Shown here piece after piece: positions 1-4,955 of a stretch of 9,037 nucleotides of DNA (its first letter is position 1; each line of letters opens with the position of its first letter). A program made the translations under genes and the position numbers. Source of the stretch: Spirochaetia bacterium (GTDB lineage Bacteria; Spirochaetota; Spirochaetia; Treponematales; Treponemataceae). The notes beneath the pieces were generated by a model that was given only the letters and a program-made list of their open reading frames with translations, did not search any database and was not told the DNA's origin. The DNA is taken from NCBI GenBank assembly GCA_900770075.1, contig CAAGIZ010000244.1, forward strand, positions 1-9,037, in the 5' to 3' direction.

Positions 1-99
1 GCGGAAAAACTGTTCAATGTCGTTTCTACAAGAAACGTAAAATATAAGCATGTGAAAAGTTTTGAAGACCTGAAGAATTTTATTGGGTTGAAGGGATAG
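1..99 (+). CDS. 3' end of an unidentified gene (partial)
   Basis: Frame 1 is open from the first base of the window to a TAG at 97-99, giving the last 32 residues of a protein. The tail reads AEKLFNVVST... and ends ...FIGLKG. It is lysine-rich and shows no motif I recognise, so I assign no family. The frame agrees in strand with the lipoprotein gene that starts 55 nt downstream, and no terminator hairpin separates them, so they may be co-transcribed. It could also be a chance open frame, since only 33 codons are visible. The flanking sequence to the left would settle it. Confidence 0.5.
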   Translation, partial: AEKLFNVVSTRNVKYKHVKSFEDLKNFIGLKG

Positions 100-143
100 A
101 TTTTATTTAAGGGGAACTTATTTCTTTATGAAACTATGATATC

Positions 144-150
144 AGGAGGA
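144..150 (+). promoter_or_regulatory. Ribosome-binding site of the binding-protein gene
   Basis: AGGAGGA lies 4 nt before the ATG at 155 and is a near-consensus Shine-Dalgarno sequence, which fixes the start. I see no convincing sigma70 promoter between 100 and 140. Confidence 0.85.
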
Positions 151-154
151 CAAT

Positions 155-940
155 ATGAAAAAAATTTTAACTGTTCTGGCAGCAGCCGTTTTTACGGCAG
201 GACTTTTTTCCTGTAAAAAAGCAGGGGAAGAAGACCTTTTGAGCCGGATTCAAAAAAAGGGAAAAATCACCATTGCAATGGAAGGAACCTGGGCACCATG
301 GACCTACCACGACGAAAAAAATGAACTTACAGGTTACGACGTGGAAGTGGGCAAAAAAATTGCAGAAAAACTGGGCGTAGAGGCAGAGTTTGTAGAAGTG
401 GACTGGGATGGAATTTTTGCCGGACTGGATTCAAAACGCTACGACATAAGCCTGAACGGAGTGGAAATTACAGAGGAGCGCACCTTAAAATACGATTTTT
501 CTGAACCTTACGCCTTTACACACACCACTTTAATCGTAAAAAAAGGCGATGATTCAATAAAACGCTTTGAAGACTTAAAAGGCAAAACCACAACCAATTC
601 TCTAGGAAGCACCTACGCAGAACTTGCAGAAAGTTACGGGGCAAAGGTCGTTACAATCGATTCTTTTGAAGAAACGTTGCAGCTGGTGGAACACGGACGG
701 GCAGATGCAACCCTGAACGACAATGCAACTTTTTACTATTATCAGAAGATAAAGCCGGAAAATCCGTTTAAGGTGGCAGTTTTGACCGAAGAAGCCAGCC
801 GGGTGGCAATACCGATGCGCAAGGGCGAAGAAACAAAAAAACTTTTGGAAGCCGTAAATAAGGCAATCGAAGAACTCAAACAAAGTGGCGAGCTTGCCCG
901 AATTTCCGAAAAATATTTTGGTGCAGATTTGACGAAATAA
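155..940 (+). CDS. Amino-acid ABC transporter substrate-binding lipoprotein (family 3, cystine-binding-like)
   Basis: Extracytoplasmic receptor that delivers a polar amino acid to an ABC importer. Residues 1-20 form a lipoprotein signal: MKK, a hydrophobic stretch, then LFSC with Cys20 as the lipidated residue, a relaxed spirochaete-type lipobox. The mature part is one family 3 solute-binding domain (about residues 33-257). The family signature is present at 60-73 (GYDVEVGKKIAEKL). Arg109, just before KYDFSEPYAF, is the expected ligand-carboxylate contact, and Asp189 (LNDN) the expected amino-group contact. The stretch GTWAPWTYHDEKNELTGYDV, followed by DWDGIFAGLD, resembles TcyA/FliY-type cystine receptors more than HisJ or GlnH, so cystine is the best substrate guess. 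Length (261 aa) is normal. No permease or ATPase gene lies next to it in the window, so partners are either before base 1 or elsewhere. A bidirectional terminator follows the gene. Confidence 0.9.
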   Translation: MKKILTVLAAAVFTAGLFSCKKAGEEDLLSRIQKKGKITIAMEGTWAPWTYHDEKNELTGYDVEVGKKIAEKLGVEAEFVEVDWDGIFAGLDSKRYDISLNGVEITEERTLKYDFSEPYAFTHTTLIVKKGDDSIKRFEDLKGKTTTNSLGSTYAELAESYGAKVVTIDSFEETLQLVEHGRADATLNDNATFYYYQKIKPENPFKVAVLTEEASRVAIPMRKGEETKKLLEAVNKAIEELKQSGELARISEKYFGADLTK

Positions 941-1165
941 GATTTTTTTTATTTTTTGGAGCGGCTCCACCGTCAATCTTGCTTTCCACGGTTCCGGCGT
1001 CGGGGCGCCTTCATTCCTCAAAAAGAGTTGCTGCCCAAAGAATGGGCAGCAACTCTTTTTGCCGAACGCTTCGCGCCGTTCCAATCAAGGCTATGGAAAC
1101 ACTGAATAAATCCAATTGAGGATTTAACCTAGGTGCCCTTTTTTAATCGGAAAGCTGCTGTCTTT
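941..1165. other. Convergent intergenic region rich in inverted repeats
   Basis: This 225-nt stretch lies between two convergent genes and contains no supported ORF. It holds a T-rich run straight after the stop (943-957), a perfect 6-bp palindrome with one central base (957-969, TGGAGC/GCTCCA), the long terminator hairpin at 1020-1060, and a small CGC-TTC-GCG hairpin after it. The GC-rich blocks on each side of the terminator (958-1019 and 1061-1080) look unlike the neighbouring coding DNA. The same arrangement (GC-rich block, long perfect hairpin, then a short CGC/GCG hairpin) recurs at 8690-8806 with different sequence. Confidence 0.5.
1020..1060. terminator. Bidirectional intrinsic terminator between the binding-protein gene and hisD
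   Basis: Perfect 18-bp inverted repeat: left arm 1020-1037, loop AAGAA 1038-1042, right arm 1043-1060. The arms begin with AAAAAG and end with CTTTTT, so either strand gives a GC-containing stem followed by a U-tract. Its place between two converging genes (stops at 940 and 1166) fits a shared terminator. Confidence 0.9.
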
Positions 1166-2530
1166 TTAGCAAAGACGAAGGCGGGCTGCCTGTGCATGAC
1201 CTGCAAGACCTTCTGCATCTCCCAGATGACCTGCTGCCTTTGCGGAAGCAATTGCTCCTTTTGAGCCTGGAATTGTGCGTAATGTTGTAACTGTTTTTAA
1301 GAATACCCTTACGCTCAACCCTCCTGTAAACCGGGCACTGCCAGAAGTAGGAAGGGTGTGGTTTAAGCCGGCAGAGTAGTCGCCGAAAACCTCTGCACTT
1401 GAATGTCCCAAAAACAGGGAGCCGTAGTTGTGGCAGAGTCCTGCAATTTTATCCCGCTCTGCACCTTCGTCCATTGCCAGTTCCAGATGTTCCGGTGCCT
1501 TGCGGTTTGCCGCTTCTGCAGCCAGTTCGAGGTTTTGACAGAGGATTATGACCCCGCAGTTTTCTATTGATTTTTCTGCTGTTTCTTTTGTAGGCAAAAT
1601 GGCCAGCTGTTTTTCAATTTCTTCCTGAACGGCTTTTGCAAGTTCCGGGGAGTCTGTTGCCAGAACCGGCTGGGCCACTATATCGTGTTCTGCCTGTGCA
1701 AGAAGGTCGGCTGCAACCCACTGGGGATTTGCCGACTTGTCTGCGATTATGAAAACTTCTGTAGGTCCTGCCACCATGTCGATGCCCACCGTTCCATAGA
1801 CCAGTTTTTTTGCTTCTGCAACGAATTTGTTTCCTGGACCTACTATTACGTCTGCCTGCGGTATTGTCCGGGTTCCAAAGGCAAGGGCACCGATTGCCTG
1901 GGCTCCTCCGCAGGCATAGGCTTTTGTAACTCCGCAGATGTACGCTGCCGCCATGATATTTTCGTCGGCGTAGGGCTTGCCGCCGGTAAAAGGAGAGCCT
2001 GGAATGCCGGTTCCTGCTTTAAGGGCGGCAGCCCGGTCTTCCGGGTGAACTCTTGGAGGAGTGCACAAAACAATTTCTTTTACGCCTGCGGCTACAGCCG
2101 GAGTTACAGTCATTACAACTGTGCTTACCAGCGGAAAGCGCCCTGCCGGAACGTAAACCCCTGCCCTTTCCACCGGTATGTTTTTCTGACCGGTAAAAAG
2201 TCCCGGTTCCAGTTCTACTTCAAAATTGTCAAAGGATTCCCGCTGTTTTTTTGCAAAGCGGAGGGCAAGGTCGCGGCTGTAACAGAGGGACTGGTAGAGT
2301 TCTGGGTTTTCTTTCTGCATTTTTTCTGCGGCGGCCTTGAGTTCTGACTGGGGAATTTCCAGAGAAGCCGGCGCACTTACGTCGAATTTTGAGCCGTATT
2401 CCGCAAGGGCTTTGTCGCCGTTTGTCTTTACGTTCAGAAGAATGTCTTTTACTATGTCCAAAGAAGAGCCGAAATCCCGGCCTGCAAAAAAATCTTCGGT
2501 TAAATCTTTGTAATCTATTATTTTTATCAT
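1166..2530 (-). CDS. hisD: Histidinol dehydrogenase
   Basis: Zinc enzyme that oxidises L-histidinol to L-histidine with two NAD+, the last step of histidine synthesis, in the cytoplasm. All landmarks are visible: GPGNKFVAEAK (231-241), the signature IDMVAGPTEVFIIAD (250-264), zinc ligands by homology Gln279 and His282 (LLAQAEHD), Asp384 (FGDYSAGLNHTLPT) and His444 (LAGHAQAARLR), and the catalytic pair Glu347-His348 (APEHLEL). Length is 454 aa against about 430 for typical HisD. The excess is largely an insertion near 161-186 (HPEDRAAALKAGTGIPGSPF...), between the PP motif and the AAAYICGV helix. The start at 2530 has GGAG 7 nt upstream. It stands alone, with no other his gene in the window. 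The short hydrophobic ORF upstream on the same strand has no histidine codons, so it does not look like a his leader peptide. Confidence 0.97.
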   Translation of the reverse strand: MIKIIDYKDLTEDFFAGRDFGSSLDIVKDILLNVKTNGDKALAEYGSKFDVSAPASLEIPQSELKAAAEKMQKENPELYQSLCYSRDLALRFAKKQRESFDNFEVELEPGLFTGQKNIPVERAGVYVPAGRFPLVSTVVMTVTPAVAAGVKEIVLCTPPRVHPEDRAAALKAGTGIPGSPFTGGKPYADENIMAAAYICGVTKAYACGGAQAIGALAFGTRTIPQADVIVGPGNKFVAEAKKLVYGTVGIDMVAGPTEVFIIADKSANPQWVAADLLAQAEHDIVAQPVLATDSPELAKAVQEEIEKQLAILPTKETAEKSIENCGVIILCQNLELAAEAANRKAPEHLELAMDEGAERDKIAGLCHNYGSLFLGHSSAEVFGDYSAGLNHTLPTSGSARFTGGLSVRVFLKTVTTLRTIPGSKGAIASAKAAGHLGDAEGLAGHAQAARLRLC

Positions 2531-2570
2531 CAGTTAGCTCCGGTAAATTGCTGAAAGTTTTTGACAGTTT

Positions 2571-2599
2571 ATTGAATTTTACGCTTTGTTGCTAGACAA
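2571..2599 (-). promoter_or_regulatory. Candidate hisD promoter
   Basis: Read on the - strand: TTGTCT (2599-2594), 17-nt spacer, TTCAAT (2576-2571). Each box matches 4 of 6 consensus bases. A start near 2564 would give a leader of about 34 nt with the GGAG at 2541-2538. Weak but well spaced, and the only candidate I found. Confidence 0.35.
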
Positions 2600-2643
2600 A
2601 TGTGTGAACTGTGAATTCCAGCCGCTCCAAGTCCTGTATGGAT

Positions 2644-2672
2644 TTGACGAAAGAGCGAGTTGGTGGTATATT
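2644..2672 (+). promoter_or_regulatory. Strong sigma70-like promoter of the candidate antisense small RNA
   Basis: TTGACG (2644-2649), spacer of exactly 17 nt, TATATT (2667-2672): 5 of 6 matches in each box. It sits in intergenic DNA, faces away from hisD, and no gene follows on the + strand before an intrinsic terminator about 90 nt downstream. That points to a promoter for a short untranslated RNA starting at about 2679. Confidence 0.65.
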
Positions 2673-2678
2673 GGAAGA

Positions 2679-2766
2679 AAAGGGAGTGCCCGAACATCGG
2701 GTTATCTCCACAGGATACTTAAAAAGCCGTCCTGGCTTCGAAAACTCAAGGGCGGCTTTATTTTTT
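2679..2766 (+). ncRNA. Candidate antisense small RNA (about 88 nt), possible type I antitoxin
   Basis: Bounded by a good promoter (2644-2672) and an intrinsic terminator (2723-2766); the ends are predicted. The 5' half can fold as a stem-loop, CCCGA-ACA-TCGGG (2689-2701), enclosed by GGAG (2683-2686) with CTCC (2706-2709). The 3' half is the terminator stem. No ribosome-binding site with a credible short ORF is seen. It points towards the small - strand ORF at 2765-2863, ends at that ORF's stop codon, and is complementary to the 3' untranslated part of its mRNA. This convergent, 3'-overlapping layout is that of txpA/RatA and bsrG/SR4 in Bacillus. The RNA and its role are inferred. It could instead be a stable sRNA with other targets. 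Confidence 0.5.
2723..2766 (+). terminator. Intrinsic terminator, best on the + strand and usable on the - strand
   Basis: Arms 2723-2733 and 2749-2759 pair over 11 bp. On the + strand RNA the only irregular pair is a U-G wobble, and the stem is followed by A and six T (2761-2766). On the - strand the same position is a C-A mismatch and the U-run is five bases, three of them inside the stem. So termination should be stronger on +, and the - strand transcript may read through in part. Confidence 0.75.
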
Positions 2767-2863
2767 ACTCTTCTTTATTCTTAAAATAAGAGAGTACTGC
2801 TATAACTGTAGTAATTATTGTGGCAACACAAGTTACCAAAGCAATAACACAATCACAAGTCAT
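2765..2863 (-). CDS. Small hydrophobic single-helix protein (32 aa), candidate type I toxin
   Basis: ATG at 2863-2861, stop TAA at 2767-2765, 32 residues. It begins MTCDC, has an uncharged hydrophobic segment at residues 6-27 (VIALVTCVATII...VLSYF), and ends in the charged tail KNKEE. A membrane helix of this size with a short charged tail is typical of type I toxins and of so-called holin-like toxins. GGGAGG lies 8 nt before the ATG, a strong ribosome-binding site for such a short ORF and the main reason to believe it is translated. It has its own promoter (2947-2974), a leader that can hide the ribosome-binding site, and a converging small-RNA unit at its 3' end. I do not recognise the exact family. 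It contains no histidine, so a his leader peptide is unlikely. A plain small membrane protein without toxicity is the main alternative. Confidence 0.6.
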   Translation of the reverse strand: MTCDCVIALVTCVATIITTVIAVLSYFKNKEE

Positions 2864-2872
2864 ATGCAAATC

Positions 2873-2916
2873 CTCCCAAAGTCAAATTCCGACAGAAGTC
2901 GGTAGAGTTTTGGGAG
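2873..2916 (-). promoter_or_regulatory. Shine-Dalgarno-sequestering hairpin in the leader of the 32-aa ORF
   Basis: In the - strand leader CTCCCAAA (2916-2909) is complementary to TTTGGGAG (2880-2873). The latter contains all but the last G of the ribosome-binding site GGGAGG (2877-2872). Between them a second hairpin, CCGAC-TTCT-GTCGG, lies at 2902-2889 and would bring the arms together. The fold would hide the ribosome-binding site until processing or another RNA opens it, as in several type I toxin mRNAs. Confidence 0.6.
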
Positions 2917-2946
2917 CTAACCGCCAATTCAGGCACTCCGAAAATC

Positions 2947-2974
2947 AGTATAGCATAGATATTTTATTTGTATA
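2947..2974 (-). promoter_or_regulatory. Promoter of the 32-aa ORF
   Basis: On the - strand: TATACA (2974-2969), 16-nt spacer ending in TGC, TATACT (2952-2947), an extended -10 box. The start would fall near 2940, giving a leader of about 77 nt. The same extended -10, TGCTATACT, precedes era at 8540-8548. Confidence 0.65.
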
Positions 2975-3067
2975 GATGTTGCAGAAAAATAGTTCACAAT
3001 TGCTGTCTGTAGTGGGAGAGAGGCTGGTTTTTCAGGTTGATGCTGCGGCGGATGCGGCGGGCGTTAG

Positions 3068-3157
3068 TTGCCGCAGGGCGGGCGAAGTCCGGCATGCGGC
3101 AATGAGCGTGAGCGAACCCAGAGCAGCCGGTAGAGGGTGGAGTTTGCCCTGCTGCAA
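3068..3157. other. GC-rich structured intergenic block upstream of def
   Basis: The region 2975-3276 has no supported gene. Its middle (about 3040-3160) is much richer in GC than the flanks. TTGCCGCAGGGC (3068-3079) pairs with GCCCTGCTGCAA (3146-3157) over 11 of 12 positions. Inside, CCGGC (3089-3093) pairs with GCCGG (3126-3130). TTGCCGCA (3068-3075) could instead pair with TGCGGCAA (3095-3102), which excludes the outer stem. I match it to no known riboswitch or RNA family. It may be a dispersed palindromic repeat or a structured RNA. No clear def promoter is visible in 3160-3276. Confidence 0.4.
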
Positions 3158-3276
3158 TCGGGTTTTGCTTATGGAAAAAAATCGGTTTTTGTGTTAGTGT
3201 TTGTTTGGAAATTTTGGAGAAGGGCGTTTCAGAATTCGATTGTTTTTGAACCGTCGCTCTGCTTTTGAAGGTTTTT

Positions 3277-3861
3277 ATGAAAATTTACAAACTTGGTGAA
3301 GATGTCATTCGTCAAAAATGTGTTCCTGTAAATCCTGAGGAAATCAACGACGAAATGCGCGCTTTTTTTGACGAAATGTTTAAAACCATGGACGAAGCTC
3401 AGGGAGTTGGGCTTGCAGGTCCCCAGGTTGGTGTGGCAAAACGTTTTTTTGTAATCACTGTGGAAGATGGTGTGCGGAGGGTTTTTGTAAATCCGCAGAT
3501 TGTTCATACCAGCAGCGATTTGTGTGATTATGAAGAGGGCTGTCTTTCCCTTCCCGGTTTTGAAGAAGTTATAAAGCGTCCTTCTAAGGTTACTGTTTCG
3601 GCTTTAAATGAATTCGGAAAGCCTTTTACTCTTGAAGCTGAAGGGCTTCTTGCCCGGTGCATTCAGCACGAAAATGACCACTTGGACGGAATTGTGTATA
3701 TTGACCGGGGAGATCCGGAATTTGCTGCTAAGGTTGCCGCCCAGATGAAAAAACGTCTTGAACGGGCCCAGAAAAAAGAGGCGGAAAAAGCAAGAAAGGC
3801 GGCTTCCATTGCCGCTAAAATGGCTGCAAAACAGGCTGCCAGGGAAAGTAAAAAGTCGTGA
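3277..3861 (+). CDS. def: Peptide deformylase
   Basis: Metalloenzyme that removes the formyl group from the N-terminal Met of new proteins at the ribosome. The three family motifs are present: GVGLAGPQVG (43-52, with Gln50), EGCLSLPG (87-94, metal ligand Cys89) and QHENDHLDG (130-138, ligands His131 and His135, catalytic Glu132). The second Ala of the usual GxGxAAxQ is Gly here. I start at ATG 3277 because GAAGG stands 5 nt upstream and MKIYKLGEDV is the usual N-terminus; a TTG at 3265 is in frame but less likely. The 194 residues exceed the usual 160-170 because of a tail after about 150 made almost only of Lys, Ala, Glu, Arg and Gln, probably a charged helix. The last codons overlap the fmt start by 4 nt, so the two are translationally coupled. 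Confidence 0.97.
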   Translation: MKIYKLGEDVIRQKCVPVNPEEINDEMRAFFDEMFKTMDEAQGVGLAGPQVGVAKRFFVITVEDGVRRVFVNPQIVHTSSDLCDYEEGCLSLPGFEEVIKRPSKVTVSALNEFGKPFTLEAEGLLARCIQHENDHLDGIVYIDRGDPEFAAKVAAQMKKRLERAQKKEAEKARKAASIAAKMAAKQAARESKKS

Positions 3862-4889
3862 AAATTCTGTATGCCGGCTCTCCTCTGGCGTCGGCCCTTG
3901 TCCTGAAAAATCTGATTGATTTTTCTCTCTCTGATGAAGGAAAAAATCTCGGTCTGGAAATTGCCGGGGTTTTGACTAATGTTCCTTCTGCCCGGGGGCG
4001 GAAAAAAGACCTGATTCCCACGGAGGTGGCGGTCTGTGCCCGGGAAAATGGAATTCCTGTTCTGGAATTTGAGCATTTGACGGCGGAAGCTAGACAGGCG
4101 GTGGAGCCTTTTAAGCCGGATGTTCTGGTGAGTTTTGATTACGGACGGATTTTTGGTCCTAAGTTTCTGGGGCTTTTTCCTCTTGGGGGCATAAATCTGC
4201 ATCCTTCTGCCCTGCCTAAACACAGAGGCTGTACACCGGTTCCTGCGGCTATCCTTGCGGGAGAAAAGCAGCTTGGAATTACAGTGCAGAAAATCGCCTT
4301 AAAGACGGACGAGGGCGATATCCTTGCACAGGGCTTTGTGGATTTGGACGGGCGGGAAACCACCCTGAGCCTTATGGAAGGTTCTGGTGCAGAAAGTCCT
4401 GTTGTAAAAAAAGGCACGGAACTTCTGCTTTGCGCCCTTAAAAACTATGCTTCAGGAAATTTTGACTCAAAACCTCAGCAGGGCGAAACCGATTACACTC
4501 CGTTCATAAAAAAAGAGGACGGTCTTATCGACTGGAGCCGGTCTGCTGTGGAAATCGACAGGCAGATTAGGGCTTATACTCCCTGGCCACTGTGCTTTAC
4601 CGGCTGCAGGGGAACAAGGCTTGGGGTTTTGAAGGCGGAACCGGGGGATGCTGTGGCCGGAAAGACTGGTCTGGTTCCGGGGACTGTCCTTCCTTACCGG
4701 AAGAATGTGGGTATTGAAGTTGTCTGTGGCGGTGGAACTGTGCTGGTCGTAAAGGAATTGCAGTGGCAGGGAAAAAAGGCCATGGACTACAAAAGCTTTA
4801 TTAACGGTGCCAGGGACTTTGAAGGCTCTGTGCTGGCTTTGCAGGAAAACTTGCCGGACGGCGGCGGTTCCGACATTCAGGCCAAATAA
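3858..4889 (+). CDS. fmt: Methionyl-tRNA formyltransferase
   Basis: Transfers a formyl group from 10-formyl-tetrahydrofolate to Met-tRNAi so translation can start with fMet, the step that Def later reverses on the protein. The catalytic triad by homology with E. coli Fmt is Asn113, His115 (GGINLHPSALPKHRG) and Asp154 (LKTDEGDIL). The tRNA-acceptor loop is visible at 44-55 (SARGRKKDLIPT). The formyltransferase domain spans about 1-200. The C-terminal OB-like domain follows from about 215 (KKEDGLIDWSRSAVEIDRQIRAYTPWP, then to about 325). The start is GTG at 3858 inside a GTGA overlap with the def stop; only a weak AGGG lies upstream (3841-3844), so initiation probably depends on ribosomes finishing def. 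Length (343 aa) is slightly above the usual 310-320. Confidence 0.96.
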   Translation: MKILYAGSPLASALVLKNLIDFSLSDEGKNLGLEIAGVLTNVPSARGRKKDLIPTEVAVCARENGIPVLEFEHLTAEARQAVEPFKPDVLVSFDYGRIFGPKFLGLFPLGGINLHPSALPKHRGCTPVPAAILAGEKQLGITVQKIALKTDEGDILAQGFVDLDGRETTLSLMEGSGAESPVVKKGTELLLCALKNYASGNFDSKPQQGETDYTPFIKKEDGLIDWSRSAVEIDRQIRAYTPWPLCFTGCRGTRLGVLKAEPGDAVAGKTGLVPGTVLPYRKNVGIEVVCGGGTVLVVKELQWQGKKAMDYKSFINGARDFEGSVLALQENLPDGGGSDIQAK

Positions 4890-4955
4890 AAATATTGGAT
4901 AAAAAATAAGAAAATAAGGGGCATTTCCCAAAAAAATACTGGATAAGGGTGTTTT
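4890..4955 (+). other. A-rich fmt-PASTA gap with a 12-nt direct repeat
   Basis: AATATTGGATAA (4891-4902) and AATACTGGATAA (4935-4946) are direct repeats with one difference, 44 nt apart. The second ends inside the ribosome-binding region (AAGGG 4945-4949, 6 nt before the ATG at 4956). No terminator is seen, so read-through from fmt is likely. Confidence 0.45.

Larger units (their letters stand above)
2683..2939. repeat. 12-bp inverted repeat framing the candidate toxin-antitoxin unit
   Basis: GGAGTGCCCGAA at 2683-2694 and TTCAGGCACTCC at 2928-2939 are inverted copies with one difference. One lies at the predicted 5' end of the small RNA and the other at the predicted 5' end of the ORF mRNA. 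In a - strand transcript crossing both they would pair over 12 bp (11 Watson-Crick and one G-U). Confidence 0.6.

Noticed and set aside
135..140. TATGAT as a -10 box for the binding-protein gene
   Set aside because: The start would fall inside the ribosome-binding site at 144-150 and no -35 box is present at 16-18 nt.
602..1084. Open - strand frame of 160 codons opposite the binding-protein gene
   Set aside because: It reads through the long terminator hairpin and antisense to a well-supported gene, has no ribosome-binding site and no recognisable domain.
2586..2789. Open + strand frame of 67 codons across the small-RNA region
   Set aside because: It spans the strong promoter and the terminator of the candidate small RNA, lacks a ribosome-binding site, and its composition is not protein-like.
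2765..2863. Small ORF as a histidine leader peptide for hisD
   Set aside because: It has no histidine codon, encodes a membrane helix, and is separated from hisD by about 230 nt with an opposing promoter.
2976..3197. Open + strand frame of 73 codons in the GC-rich block
   Set aside because: No ribosome-binding site or known motif; it translates DNA better explained by base-paired structure.
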